From: Argopecten irradians
Lineage: Eukaryota > Mollusca > Bivalvia > Pectinida > Pectinidae
DNA: 64,000 nucleotides
Direction of reading: 5' to 3'
Assembly (NCBI RefSeq): GCF_041381155.1
Contig: NC_091134.1
Span: 1,174,001 to 1,238,000, forward strand
This document shows, piece after piece, positions 34,990 through 47,700 of the stretch. How positions within the stretch are numbered: position 1 is the stretch's first letter; every line of letters starts with the position of its first letter. Both the position numbers and the translations under genes were made by a program. The notes beneath the pieces were generated by a model that was not told the origin of the DNA, made no database searches, and saw nothing but the letters and a program-made list of their open reading frames with translations.

Positions 34990-37900
34990 CTACATTTCTC
35001 CTCGGTACCCGGAAATAAACGGCAAGCCAGTGCCAACTCTCTTCTGGTAGTCCAAATAATGTTCTCCAAAAAAGTTGAGCAAATAAATTTCTTCTTCGTA
35101 AATCCTTTCCTTAAAGAATTTCCATGACACAATAGTATATCCTATCAGACAGACTGGATTGAATAGGATCAGCTGTAAAAAAAGAAAATGATATTGGTAT
35201 TATTGTGTTAATAATTACTGTTGACAGAAAGTCAATTGGAAAGTTAAGCTACAATTACGCTTAGGTGTGACAAATAGCGCTCATCGGCTGCACAAATGAT
35301 AAGCCGCCATATTGTTTATATTTCTATACCAACAAGAGCACTAGCGCCACCTAGTGACGCCAAGAGCAATAACTCCCTGATGCAGATGTGAACATAATAA
35401 TGTAAGGAAGTACTGACCTGTACTATATTTGACAAATTAACCTGTGAACCTACAATATATGATATATATAGCCACGTACCTATGACAGTGTACCTATGTA
35501 CCAATAGTTTACCTACATGTATGACATACCTGTGTGCCGATGCTCCAATAGAACCAGCCTACGTAGGATGGATGACGACAATAAGAGTAGATGCCAGATG
35601 TAACTAACGTGTGGCCATCTTGTTTGATGTACTGGACGTAATGGTTAAAGTTTGTCTTGGCTGTAAACATACTGGCCTTACGAATTATCTCCCCTAGTAC
35701 CACTATCAGCAAGCCCACAAAACTGATCATATGGAACTGCTTCAGACCTAAAATCAGGTAAAGTATATAGTTCAATATTTTGAAATTGATTGGAATGAAA
35801 ATAATAACGTTCATAAGCAAAATAAAAAACAAAAAATAAAAACCATTTGCATTAGGTATTATCTTTAGTATCTTATTTTTATAAATATATTTAACTTAGT
35901 ATTTTTCTTATAAAAAAAAAACACCAAAAACTACCAAATCTTATTTAATCATCGTACATGAATGTACATATATTATTGACATCTTTGAAACTATTTCTGC
36001 CTTTAGAGTAAATACAAAGTGATACATAAACTTACCTGGTGCTATGTACCATTCAATACTAAACTCTAACCAGCTCGCCATAGCAGCCAGTTTATATTCT
36101 CGACTGTGATCAAGTAGGAATGAATCTAAAGTCAGTGATCGTGGATTGGTTACAGCTGTAGTGTAATATTCCGAAAAATGGAAAAAGCTCAGTGCAATTA
36201 TGTACCAGCCAAAATAGGTCCATGTTGTTCCAGACCAACTTATAAGTAATCCAAGTCCAAATACTGTTCCCAATAATGCTGCTCGTACTGCCACCTAAAG
36301 AAAACAAATCCATCTATTTAACATTTTGAAATAATCTTTTTTTTTAACTTAAAGGGACAATTCAGTCTAAGAGAACATTTAAATTTGTACATATATCGGA
36401 AAAACCAGTTTTTATAGAAATTAGATCAGTCGGTTTTACTGTGATATGTCTGAAAAGCCTGTGGCTGTGACATGTGTGTAGATGTTCAACCTCGCTCACT
36501 GTCAACCATTACACATTGTGGTCGAACTTCTTGTATGCCAAACCCTGTCCCTTGCTCGTAGAGTAATGCAACCTTTTTCTAGAACTGCTCAAATCGCTCA
36601 AACAATAGTGTGTTTACCTTATTAGGTGAATTGTCTTGCCTAAAAATCATTTTATCATCTTCTCAGTGGTTATGTAGTTTATTTGTTTAACGTGCGTGAC
36701 TTTGGCTCGGGTATGGGTACAGCGTCCACATTGTACCTGCTTAATCGTATTGATCAACGATTTGATATTTCAACGATATTAATTAAAATACTAAACAATG
36801 ACATGGAATTTGTCAATATTTTATGTTATATGTTTCATAAGAAATGTAGAACAATACATTTATGCCATATTTTGCTTCTTGGTTATGTAGAAGAATTAGC
36901 CTGAGCGAATTGTCCCTTTGGTACATACTAACTTTACTTTATATACAAAACATGACAATTTCTGAAATATAAAATTTTAAAATTAATTATTTAATAAAAT
37001 TCAATTTAGATTTTTGGCTTGTTTTGGTTTATCACTGTCCAGTACTATTTAAAAGCAATTATATACTTAGATTCCATATGAAAATCAAACATACGCATCA
37101 ATGTATATCGTACGACGCTCTATTTTCACGCTGATCAATAATTGCACACTTTGATTTCCAGGTGACGTCATTTGCACATAAAGCCATGACGTCACATACC
37201 TGGCTATTTTTTTTATAGTGTGGTTGCTATTTATTCCTTCTCATTGCAAAATTATGATGAGAATTCGAAACGATCTACTAATCTATATTAAGCCCACTTA
37301 AAATGTTTATATTTGGAGATAATTTTGTAATGCTATTTCGTAATGGAATGGTTTTCAGTCTTAAACTATTTACAAGACGTTACGGGCATCTTTATAACTG
37401 CAGAAATATCATCGGGAATGCTTGGGGTCACATAAGTGTTAAATGGACGATTGTATCGATTATAACAATTTTTATGGACACCACAATGTACGATGTTTCT
37501 TAATTTTAATGAAATAATTCTTGTCATTTTATATTTCATTGAAATAACTCAAAATTAATATTTTTCAACATATATCATTAAATTGCCCTATTAAGGTAGT
37601 AAAACGATTAAAAACCAATGTTAATACATTTTCCACATCCCCATTTAATTTCCTTTCTTTCTTGTACTAGAATTAATCTATTTATTTTCATGGTTAATAA
37701 CGACAGAATAAAGCAAAATATCTTTATTAATATTTATACGACATAAATTATTTGTTAATCATCGTAGAATGTTGTTTGGCGAGGTGGGTGAAACATGATG
37801 ACGTCGGCAACCGGAAGGTATTTATTATACATTGTTTACGTCTTAAGCTAGATATATGAATATAGGACAAGGAGAGAGCTTAAAACCCCTTAAATTTATA

Positions 37901-38500
37901 ATCAGCAGTAGATTAATGTATGTGCATTATGATTAGTTTGACTTTCTTTTATTTCTATTAATACCTACTTTTTAAGTGGGCGAAAAACGATATCTCTATG
38001 ATAAGCCTAGTCAAACCATGTTTACTTGAAGTTGCCTTACACTCGATAAACCTATAATGTTACCCACAGCTTGCCCTGTGGAGCCCACTAACGTGTTACT
38101 GGTATACGTACTTTGGCCAATATTGTATTTTAGACTTAAAAAAAAACATTTGTTTTATAACATCAGTTACAGTACTGTTTTTGTTATTATGTTTGAATGA
38201 TTTTTACCAATAAAGCAACAACAAGAATCTCTGTTCAAATAAACAGTTCGGCAGTATCTTAACAACGTGTCAGATCTCTGTAACAACCTTGTAAATGTCT
38301 TTCTCATTCCTCTGGACATTGTATATGACAAACAGGACTCCATTGTAACAGGCGATGTAAGCCAGGAGTAATACGATCCAAAAGTCGTCCCATATATTCT
38401 GGAAGCTTCTGCCAAAAACACCGATACATGGCAGCAGGGAAACACACGCAGCCAAACAAAAAGTCTGGAGACTCACTCTGCCTTTTCTAATCGCCGCCAT
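34990..38500 (-). CDS. ICMT: Protein-S-isoprenylcysteine O-methyltransferase, 4 exons, 290 aa
   Basis: Methylates the C-terminal prenylcysteine of CAAX proteins (Ras, Rho, lamins) with S-adenosylmethionine, as a multipass ER membrane enzyme. Exons in reading order: 38500-38288, 36294-36036, 35747-35530, 35172-34990. All introns are GT-AG and phases 0, 1, 0 close to 873 nt with TAG. The start MAAIRKGRVSLQTFCLAACV is followed by hydrophobic segments. The middle matches the family (GWYIIALSFFHFSEYYTTAV; NPRSLTLDSFLLDHSREY). The catalytic region has GHTLVTSGIYSYCRHPSYVG then WFYWSIGTQ, and the C-terminus has the EEEI...FFGEHYLDYQKR...TGLPFI block. Length is close to human ICMT (284 aa). No disrupted motif was seen. 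It shares a 232-bp head-to-head promoter interval with EXOC8. Confidence 0.97.
36350..36920. mobile_element. MITE-like element with AAAGGGACAATTC termini, about 570 bp
   Basis: TTAAAGGGACAATTCAGTC at the left and GAGCGAATTGTCCCTTTGG at the right form inverted termini. It lies in ICMT intron 1, just upstream (in transcript sense) of exon 2. An outer target duplication is not clear. Confidence 0.75.
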
Positions 38501-38732
38501 TGCCAGGCGGATCTAAAATTCGATACGAAATTAAAAAAAAACTCCGCAACAAAACTTAAAATGGTACAGCGATATTTTAGTAATTAACGGATAAATTATT
38601 TCATGTATGTTTAATATTATTATAAAACTTTATATATCAATATTATGTATAATTAGATAATCAACAGATAGAAAATAAAATGTCCGGAAATTAATGACGA
38701 TAATTCGGTTTTTAATTTAGTCACTCACGGAA
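38501..38732. promoter_or_regulatory. Divergent ICMT/EXOC8 promoter interval
   Basis: Only 232 bp separate the two ATG codons, so both core promoters and 5' UTRs must fit here unless further non-coding exons exist. No TATA box in a convincing position is seen. A shared bidirectional promoter is inference from spacing. Confidence 0.6.
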
Positions 38733-41700
38733 ATGGCCGACCATGGAGGATTGGCAAGAGTGCTCTCAAAGCAGGATTTTAATCCTGAAAATTGTGAGAA
38801 ATATTTATTTTTATTCTTTGTAATTTTGTATGTGAATACTTTGAAATATTCCCTTTTGTTTATTACTATCCAGTATGGATAAGACTTCTCATTAGCTGCA
38901 GGTTGTTAATGTAAACAAGAGTTCAAGGTGGGCGGGGACCATTTTGCAGCTGTTTTGCATGTCATTTGTAAAAGCTGGCAATGCAATAGACATAACGTGT
39001 ACCATGTCAATTCCAACTGCCATTGGTGATTGAGCTGAGATTTGTAACCATTATCAATAGGTGAATCATCCAAAAAGCAACTTTACATTACCAATACAGG
39101 CAAATAAGGCCAGTTATTTTTTATTATATTTTTTGTAAGTAGATATATGTATTATTTGTTTTCTATTTACAGTTGTCAGCAAATTGGCAGAGGGACCTGG
39201 AGGGGAAAGTGATTTATTGGTTATGAAACAGAAAGTCCAGATTTTGTCAGACGAAACAGCACATTCCCTGAAGAAAAATGTCTACAAGAACTATTTTCAG
39301 TTTATTGAGACGGCTAAAGAAATATCCAGTATCCTTTAACTGAAGCAGATGCACTTATACATATTCTGAGAAGTGCTATTTCCAATGTAATAAATTTCAA
39401 TACAAAATAACTTAAAGATTATAGTTATTGTTCTTTTCAAATACTGTAAGATATAGTTTTTATACAAAAGTTATATTAGTGTAGCTGGTTTTAGTTGTAA
39501 TGTGATACAGTTGCCTTCTAGCTTCATAGTAGGGGAATTTACCTGTATTTAGCTCATGATAGATCTGTACAGAGCAGCAGATCAGTAAGTCCGAGGTCAC
39601 GGATTCGAGCCCAGGTGGCATACTGTATTAAGCATGATTTATTTAAGTAGACGTCCTTAACCCTTCTCTCAGTCTTGGAGGGTGAGATGTATCAACTTAG
39701 CCACACTCTCACTGAACAAAAGAGTCTCATGTCGTCCATGATGGAAATGTCACTGGTCAGTGACAAAGGTTAGTCTCGGTAAAATTGATCATACCAGTCA
39801 CACTTTTTTAAAGAATAAAACAGACATGTTTTTCACAAGACTTATGTTTTCTTCTTCAAGGTTTTTTTACCCACTTTTGATATTAATGCAGTAGGCTCCA
39901 ATGATCTCCCAGCTACAAGTATTTGTGTCAGCTAGTAGCTACAATATACCTGGTACTAGAAACGCATTTTAAGTTCTGATGAAGGAAAGTATTTTTTACA
40001 ATACATCAAGGACGTAAACCATCTCCTTGCAATAGTCCCAAGGGTAATGAGTAATTGATAGTGGTATGTACACGTGTTGCCGAGGATGTCTGCCAGTTAT
40101 TTATTGATTATTTGTTGCATTGTTGGACGTGCATTATATCTCAGAGCAGGAGCCTTATAAATGCACATTGTTCTCGAAATTAAGGTTCTAGGAAGTAGTT
40201 AGCAGTACTTAATGTCTAACAGACATATTTCTATTTAATCTTGAAGTAAAATTAAAAGCTCAAAATTTTCAATGGTAGTAATGGTGTATGTAAGTAACTT
40301 TTGTAACTAAAAAAAAAACAATTTGTCTGCTCCTGATTTTGATGGAAGAAAATGTACCATTTGTCAGCAGTTAAGCATTTTTAATCATAAGTAAAGGGGA
40401 GATAATGCTAGTTCTGATCTGTTGAATTTAGTATAAATTAATGAATGTTTAGATAAAGTGAGTTGATATAATATCCTGTGCAATTAATAAATATATAAAA
40501 TATCCTGCCGAAACGTTAACACAATACATGTACATTTATATAAATAATGGTACTAACAGCTTCATGAAGAGAGCTATAAAGCTTTGTTAGTCAAGGGGAG
40601 ATAATGCTCTATAGTAATTATATATTTACAGCAATAGTTGAAGAACCAAGAGAACAACAAGAGCAAGAAAACCCAGAAGAAGAAACAAGGAAAAATCTGG
40701 CTTTTCTCCTTGAGAAAGTCGAAGGCTGTTCGGTAAGTTAACAGAAGCATGCTGCTGCATCCTGTCTACTCAATGTATTCAGATAAAGTATATTTGACAT
40801 AGAAAATTGACTGTGGTGCATGCCTTTCCATGAAACATAACATTGTGTCCTGATAGGCACCATTGTCATTCACACATATGTACATGTATGTAGTTAGGCG
40901 GCATTAGACTTGTAAAGTTATTGGATCAGATTCCCTGCCAGACTACATGGTCACACATTTTTCCAATTTATTCGATTATCCTCCCAAACTTCCAACCAAG
41001 CCAATAGGTACATATAAAAACAGAAATATTAAAACTTTAAGATCTGATGTCAGAAGAACAAAAACATAATCATCCAGTTTATCTGAGATTTTCTTCGTTA
41101 TGTCTTCTTACCTCTTTAATTGTACAGAACTGTGTAATCTGGAGTCAACATTTTCCATACAGGTACATTTCAGTATCAAAAAAGTCTGGAATGGATTATA
41201 AATTTTAGATCTCCCAAAGTTGTCTGTGTCATGATTTTACAATGGATTCTTTTCAACTTTATATCTTACACTTTATGGTTATTGTATAATTATGTGATAA
41301 TAGATGTATTGGATATTACACAGGGGCCTGGCACTAAGATTTTAACCAACACTATATATATATATAATACTATAATATATATATATATATATATAATATA
41401 TATGTGTACTGTTGGTTAAAATTTTTGTGCCAGGTTCCTGTGGGATATTAAATATGTGACTGAATTAAGCTATGTGATATAGGGATATGATGTACTGTTT
41501 TCTATATATAACAGAGTGTAACAGAGGTCCCTGTGGGATATTAGATATGTGATATAGGGATATGATGTACTGTTTTCTATATAACAGAGTGTAACAGAGG
41601 TCCCTGTGGGATATTAGATATGTGATATGATATGATGTACTGTTTTCTATAACAGAGTGTAACAGAGGTCCCTGTGGATATTAGATATGTGATATTATGA

Positions 41701-44700
41701 TGTACTGTTTTCTATATAACAGAGTGTAACAGAGGTCCCTGTGGGATATTAGATATGTGATATAGGGATATGATGTACTGTTTTCTATATAACAGAGTGT
41801 AACAGAGGTCCCTGTGGGATATTAGATATGTGATATAGGTGATATGATGTACTGTTTTCTATATATAACAGAGTGTAACAGAGGTCCCTGTGGGATATTA
41901 GATATGTGATATAGGGATATGATGTACTGTTTTCTATATATAACAGAGTGTAACAGAGGTCCCTGTGGGATATTAGATATGTGATATAGGGATATGATGT
42001 ACTGTTTTCTATATAACAGAGTGTAACAGAGGTCCCTGTGGGATATTAGATATGTGATATAGGGATATGATGTACTGTTTTCTATATAACAGAGTGTAAC
42101 AGAGGTCCCTGTGGGATATTAGATATGTGATATAGGGATATGATGTACTGTTTTCTATATAACAGAGTGTAACAGAGGTCCCTGTGGGATATTAGATATG
42201 TGATATAGTGATATGATGTACTGTTTTCTATATAACAGAGTGTAACAGAGGTCCCTGTGGGATATTAGATATGTGATATAGGGATATGATGTACTGTTTT
42301 CTATATAACAGAGTGTAACAGAGGTCCCTGTGGGATATTAGATATGTGATATAGGGATATGATGTACTGTTTTCTATATAACAGAGTGTAACAGAGGTCC
42401 CTGTGGGATATTAGATATGTGATATAGGGATATGATGTACTGTTTTCTATATAACAGAGTGTAACAGAGGTCCCTGTGGGATATTAGATATGTGATATAG
42501 GGATATGATGTACTGTTTTCTATATAACAGAGTGTAACAGAGGTCCCTGTGGGATATTAGATATGTGATATAGGGATATGATGTACTGTTTTCTATATAT
42601 AACAGAGTGTAACAGAGGTCCCTGTGGGATATTAGATATGTGATATAGTGATATGATGTACTGTTTTCTATATATAACAGAGTGTAACAGAGGTCCCTGT
42701 GGGATATTAGATATGTGATATAGGGATATGATGTACTGTTTTCTATATATAACAGAGTGTAACAGAGGTCCCTGTGGGATATTAGATATGTGATATATGG
42801 GATATGATGATGTACTGTTTTCTATATAACAGAGTGTAACAGAGGTCCCTGTGGGATATTAGATATGTGATATAGTGATATGATGTACTGTTTTTCTATA
42901 TAACAGAGTGTAACAGAGGTCCCTGTGGGATATTAGATATGTGATATATGATGTACTTTCTATATAACAGTCCCTGTGATATGATGTAATAGGGATATGA
43001 TGTACTGTTTTCTATATAACAGAGTGTAACAGAGGTCCCTGTGGGATATTAGATATGTGATATAGGGATATGATGTACTGTTTTCTATATAACAGAGTGT
43101 AACAGAGGTCCCTGTGGGATATTAGATATGTGATATAGGGATATGATGTACTGTTTTCTATATAAACAGAGTGTAACAGAGGTCCCTGTGGGATATTAGA
43201 TATGTGATATAGGGATATGATGTACTGTTTTCTATATATAACAGAGTGTAACAGAGGTCCCTGTGGGATATTAGATATGTGATATAGGATATGATGTACT
43301 GTTTTCTATATATAACAGAGTGTAACAGAGGTCCCTGTGGGATATTAGATATGTGATATAGGGATATGATGTACTGTTTTCTATATATAACAGAGTGTAA
43401 CAGAGGTCCCTGTGGGATATTAGATATGTGAATATAGGGATATGATGTACTGTTTTCTATATATAACAGAGTGTAACAGAGGTCCCTGTGGGATATTAGG
43501 ATATGATAGGGATATGATGTACTGTTTTCTATATATACAGATAACAGAGTAGATATATGAGGTCCCTGTGGGATATTAGATATGTGATATAGTGATATGA
43601 TGTACTGTTTTCTATATAGTGTAACAACAGAGTACTGTAACGAGTGTAACAGAGGTCCCTGTGGGATATTAGATATGTGATATAGTGATATGATGTACTG
43701 TTTTCTATATATAACAGAGTGTAACAGAGGTCCCTGTGGGATATTAGATATGTGATATAGGGATATGATGTACTGTTTTCTATATAACAGAGTGTAACAG
43801 AGGTCCCTGTGGGATATTAGATATGTGATATAGGGATATGATGTACTGTTTTCTATATATAACAGAGTGTAACAGAGGTCCCTGTGGGATATTAGATATG
43901 TGATATAGGTGATATGATGTACTGTTTTCTATATAACAGAGTGTAACAGAGGTCCCTGTGGGATATTAGATATGTGATATATAGTGATATGATGTACTGT
44001 TTTCTATATATAACAGAGTGTAACAGAGGTCCCTGTGGGATATTAGATATGTGATATAGGATATGATGTACTTTTTTCTATATAACAGAGTGTAACAGAG
44101 GTCCCTGTGGGATATTAGATATGTGATATAGGGATATGATGTACTGTTTTCTATATATAACAGAGTGTAACAGAGGTCCCTGTGGGATATTAGATATGTG
44201 ATATAGGGATATGATGTACTGTTTTCTATATACAGATAACATGTTATGAGTTTCTATATAACAGAGTGTAACAGAGGTCCCTGTGGGATATTAGATATGT
44301 GATATAGGGATATGATGTACTGTTTTCTATATATAACAGAGTGTAACAGAGGTCCCTGTGGGATATTAGATATGTGATATAGGGATATGATGTACTGTTT
44401 TCTATATATAACAGAGTGTAACAGAGGTCCCTGTGGGATATTAGATATGTGATATAGTGATATGATGTACTGTTTTCTATATAACAGAGTGTAACAGAGG
44501 TCCCTGTGGGATATTAGATATGTGATATAGTGATATGATGTACTGTTTTCTATATAAAGAGTGTAACAGAGGTCCCTGTGGGATATTAGATATGTGATAT
44601 AGGGATATGATGTACTGTTTTCTATATAACAGAGTGTAACAGAGGTCCCTGTGGGATATTAGATATGTGATATAGGGATATGATGTACTGTTTTCTATAT

Positions 44701-47700
44701 ATAACAGAGTGTAACAGAGGTCCCTGTGGGATATTAGATATGTGATATAGGGATATGATGTACTGTTTTCTATATAACAGAGTGTAACAGAGGTCCCTGT
44801 GGGATATTAGATATGTGATATAGGGATATGATGTACTGTTTTCTATATATAACAGAGTGTAACAGAGGTCCCTGTGGGATATTAGATATGTGATATAGTG
44901 ATATGATGTACTGTTTTCTATATAACAGAGTGTAACAGAGGTCCCTGTGGGATATTAGATATGTGATATAGGGATATGATGTACTGTTTTCTATATAACA
45001 GAGTGTAACAGAGGTCCCTGTGGGATATTAGATATGTGATATAGTGATATGATGTACTGTTTTCTATATAACAGAGTGTAACAGAGGTCCCTGTGGGATA
45101 TTAGATATGTGATATAGGGATATGATGTACTGTTTTCTATATATAACAGAGTGTAACAGAGGTCCCTGTGGGATATTAGATATGTGATATAGGGATATGA
45201 TGTACTGTTTTCTATATAACAGAGTGTAACAGAGGTTCCTGTGGGATATTAGATATGTGTGATATAGTGATATGATGTACTGTTTTCTATATATAACAGA
45301 GTGTAACAGAGGTCCCTGTGGGATATTAGATATGTGATATAGGTGATATGATGTACTGTTTTCTATATAACAGAGTGTAACAGAGGTCCCTGTGGGATAT
45401 TAGATATGTGATATAGTGATATGATGTACTGTTTTCTATATAACAGAGTGTAACAGAGGTTGGGGTCCCTGTGGGATATTAGATAGGTCCTGTGATATTA
45501 GATATGTGATATAGGATATGATGTACTGTTTTCTATATAACAGAGTGTAACAGAGGTCCCTGTGGGATATTAGATATGTGATATAGGGATATGATGTACT
45601 GTTTTCTATATAACAGAGTGTAACAGAGGTCCCTGTGGGATATTAGATATGTGATATAGGGATATGATGTACTGTTTTCTATATAACAGAGTGTAACAGA
45701 GGTCCTGGGTATTAGTGTGATAAGGATATGTACTGTTTTCTTATAACATGTAACGAGGTCCTGTGGATATTAGATATGGATATAGGATGATGTACTGTTT
45801 TCTATATAACAGAGTGTAACAGAGGTCCCTGTGGGATATTAGATATGTGATATAGTGATATGATGTACTGTTTTCTATATAACAGAGTGTAACAGAGGTC
45901 CCTGTGGGATATTAGATATGTGATATAGTGATATGATGTACTGTTTTCTATATAACAGAGTGTAACAGAGGTCCCTGTGGGATATTAGATATGTGATATA
46001 GGATATGATGTACTGTTTTCTATATATAAACAGAGTGTAACAGAGGTCCCTGTGGGATATTAGATATGTGATATAGTGATATGATGTACTGTTTTCTATA
46101 TAACAGAGTGTAACAGAGGTCCCTGTGGGATATTAGATATGTGATATAGGGATATGATGTACTGTTTTCTATATAACAGAGTGTAACAGAGGTCCCTGTG
46201 GGATATTAGATATGTGATATAGGGATATGATGTACTGTTTTTATATATAACAGAGTGTAACAGAGGTCCCTGTGGGATATTAGATATGTGATATAGTGAT
46301 ATGATGTACTGTTTTCTATATGTAACAGAGGTCCCTGTGGGATATTAGATATGTGATATAGGGATATGATGTACTGTTTTCTATATATAACAGAGTGTAA
46401 CAGAGGTCCCTGTGGGATATTAGATATGTGATATAGGGATATGATGTACTGTTTTCTATATAACAGAGTGTAACAGAGGTCCCTGTGGGATATTAGATAT
46501 GTGATATAGGGATATGATGTACTGTTTTTCTATATAACAGAGTGTAACAGAGGTCCCTGTGGGATATTAGATATGTGATATAGGGATATGATGTACTGTT
46601 TTCTATATATAACAGAGTGTAACAGAGGCCCTGTGGGATATTAGATATGTGATATAGGGATATGATGTACTGTTTTCTATATAACAGAGTGTAACAGAGG
46701 CCAGAATTGATGTACTTTACAATGAAGAGGTCCCTGTGGGATATTAGATATGTGATATAGGGATATGATGTACTGTTTTCTATATAACAGAGTGTAACAG
46801 AGGTCCCTGTGGGATATTAGATATGTGATATAGGGATATGATGTACTGTTTTCTATATAACAGAGTGTAACAGAGGTCCCTGTGGGATATTAGATATGTG
46901 ATATAGGGATATGATGTACTGTTTTCTATATAACAGAGTGTAACAGAGGTCCCTGGACGACACCTTGTACACAACAGTGACCTGGCGGAACTCGACGCAG
47001 AGTCTTTCATGCAAATCCAGCGAGTCCACTCCTTCCTTCTTAACGACAGCTTAATGATAGCAACATGGCTCCCTAATAGGTAAGAACAGGGACTAATAAT
47101 CAGAATTTGCAGATTCATACCAGTTGTATCAATACCAAATTGCTGTATCTCAAATGGAACGCGCCGTACCAGCAGATCTGTACCGGTACAAGTAGTTTGT
47201 TTGCAGAAACGTACCACTTGGATCCAAGATGGTGGACTCGAGATTTTTCGTTTGTGATCGAAATTGTTTCTTTGTTGAAAACAAGACAGGGGATATTTAT
47301 ATTCGATAAAATTACATGAATTGTTTATTTTAATGTATGCTGAAGCTATTTAGGTATTACTTTTATATCAATTTTATTGTTAACAACGAAAATACTTGGC
47401 TTTTATATTTGAATCCCCAAATGGACCATGCAGTAACACTCCTGGACACTCCTGGAACTTTGCTATAAGTTGTTTCAACTTTACCAATTCAGTTATGTGT
47501 CAGTACAATTATGAATTAGCACACATGCCTTAAATTCAAGATAATCACTGAGAGTAATGGCTTCTTTACACTAAAATACATTCTTTTAAAAAAAGATGTA
47601 CTGTATATGATCTTGTACAGGCTCTTTCTCCTCCAACACTATACTTGTTGCTTCAAAAGTAGGTTGCTGTGATCCAACATTTTAATTTTGACCTATATCA

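Noticed and set aside
45700-45790. Ragged units in the 73-bp array as a distinct insertion
   Set aside because: Many single-base losses in a short stretch of an otherwise uniform array look like sequencing or consensus error.
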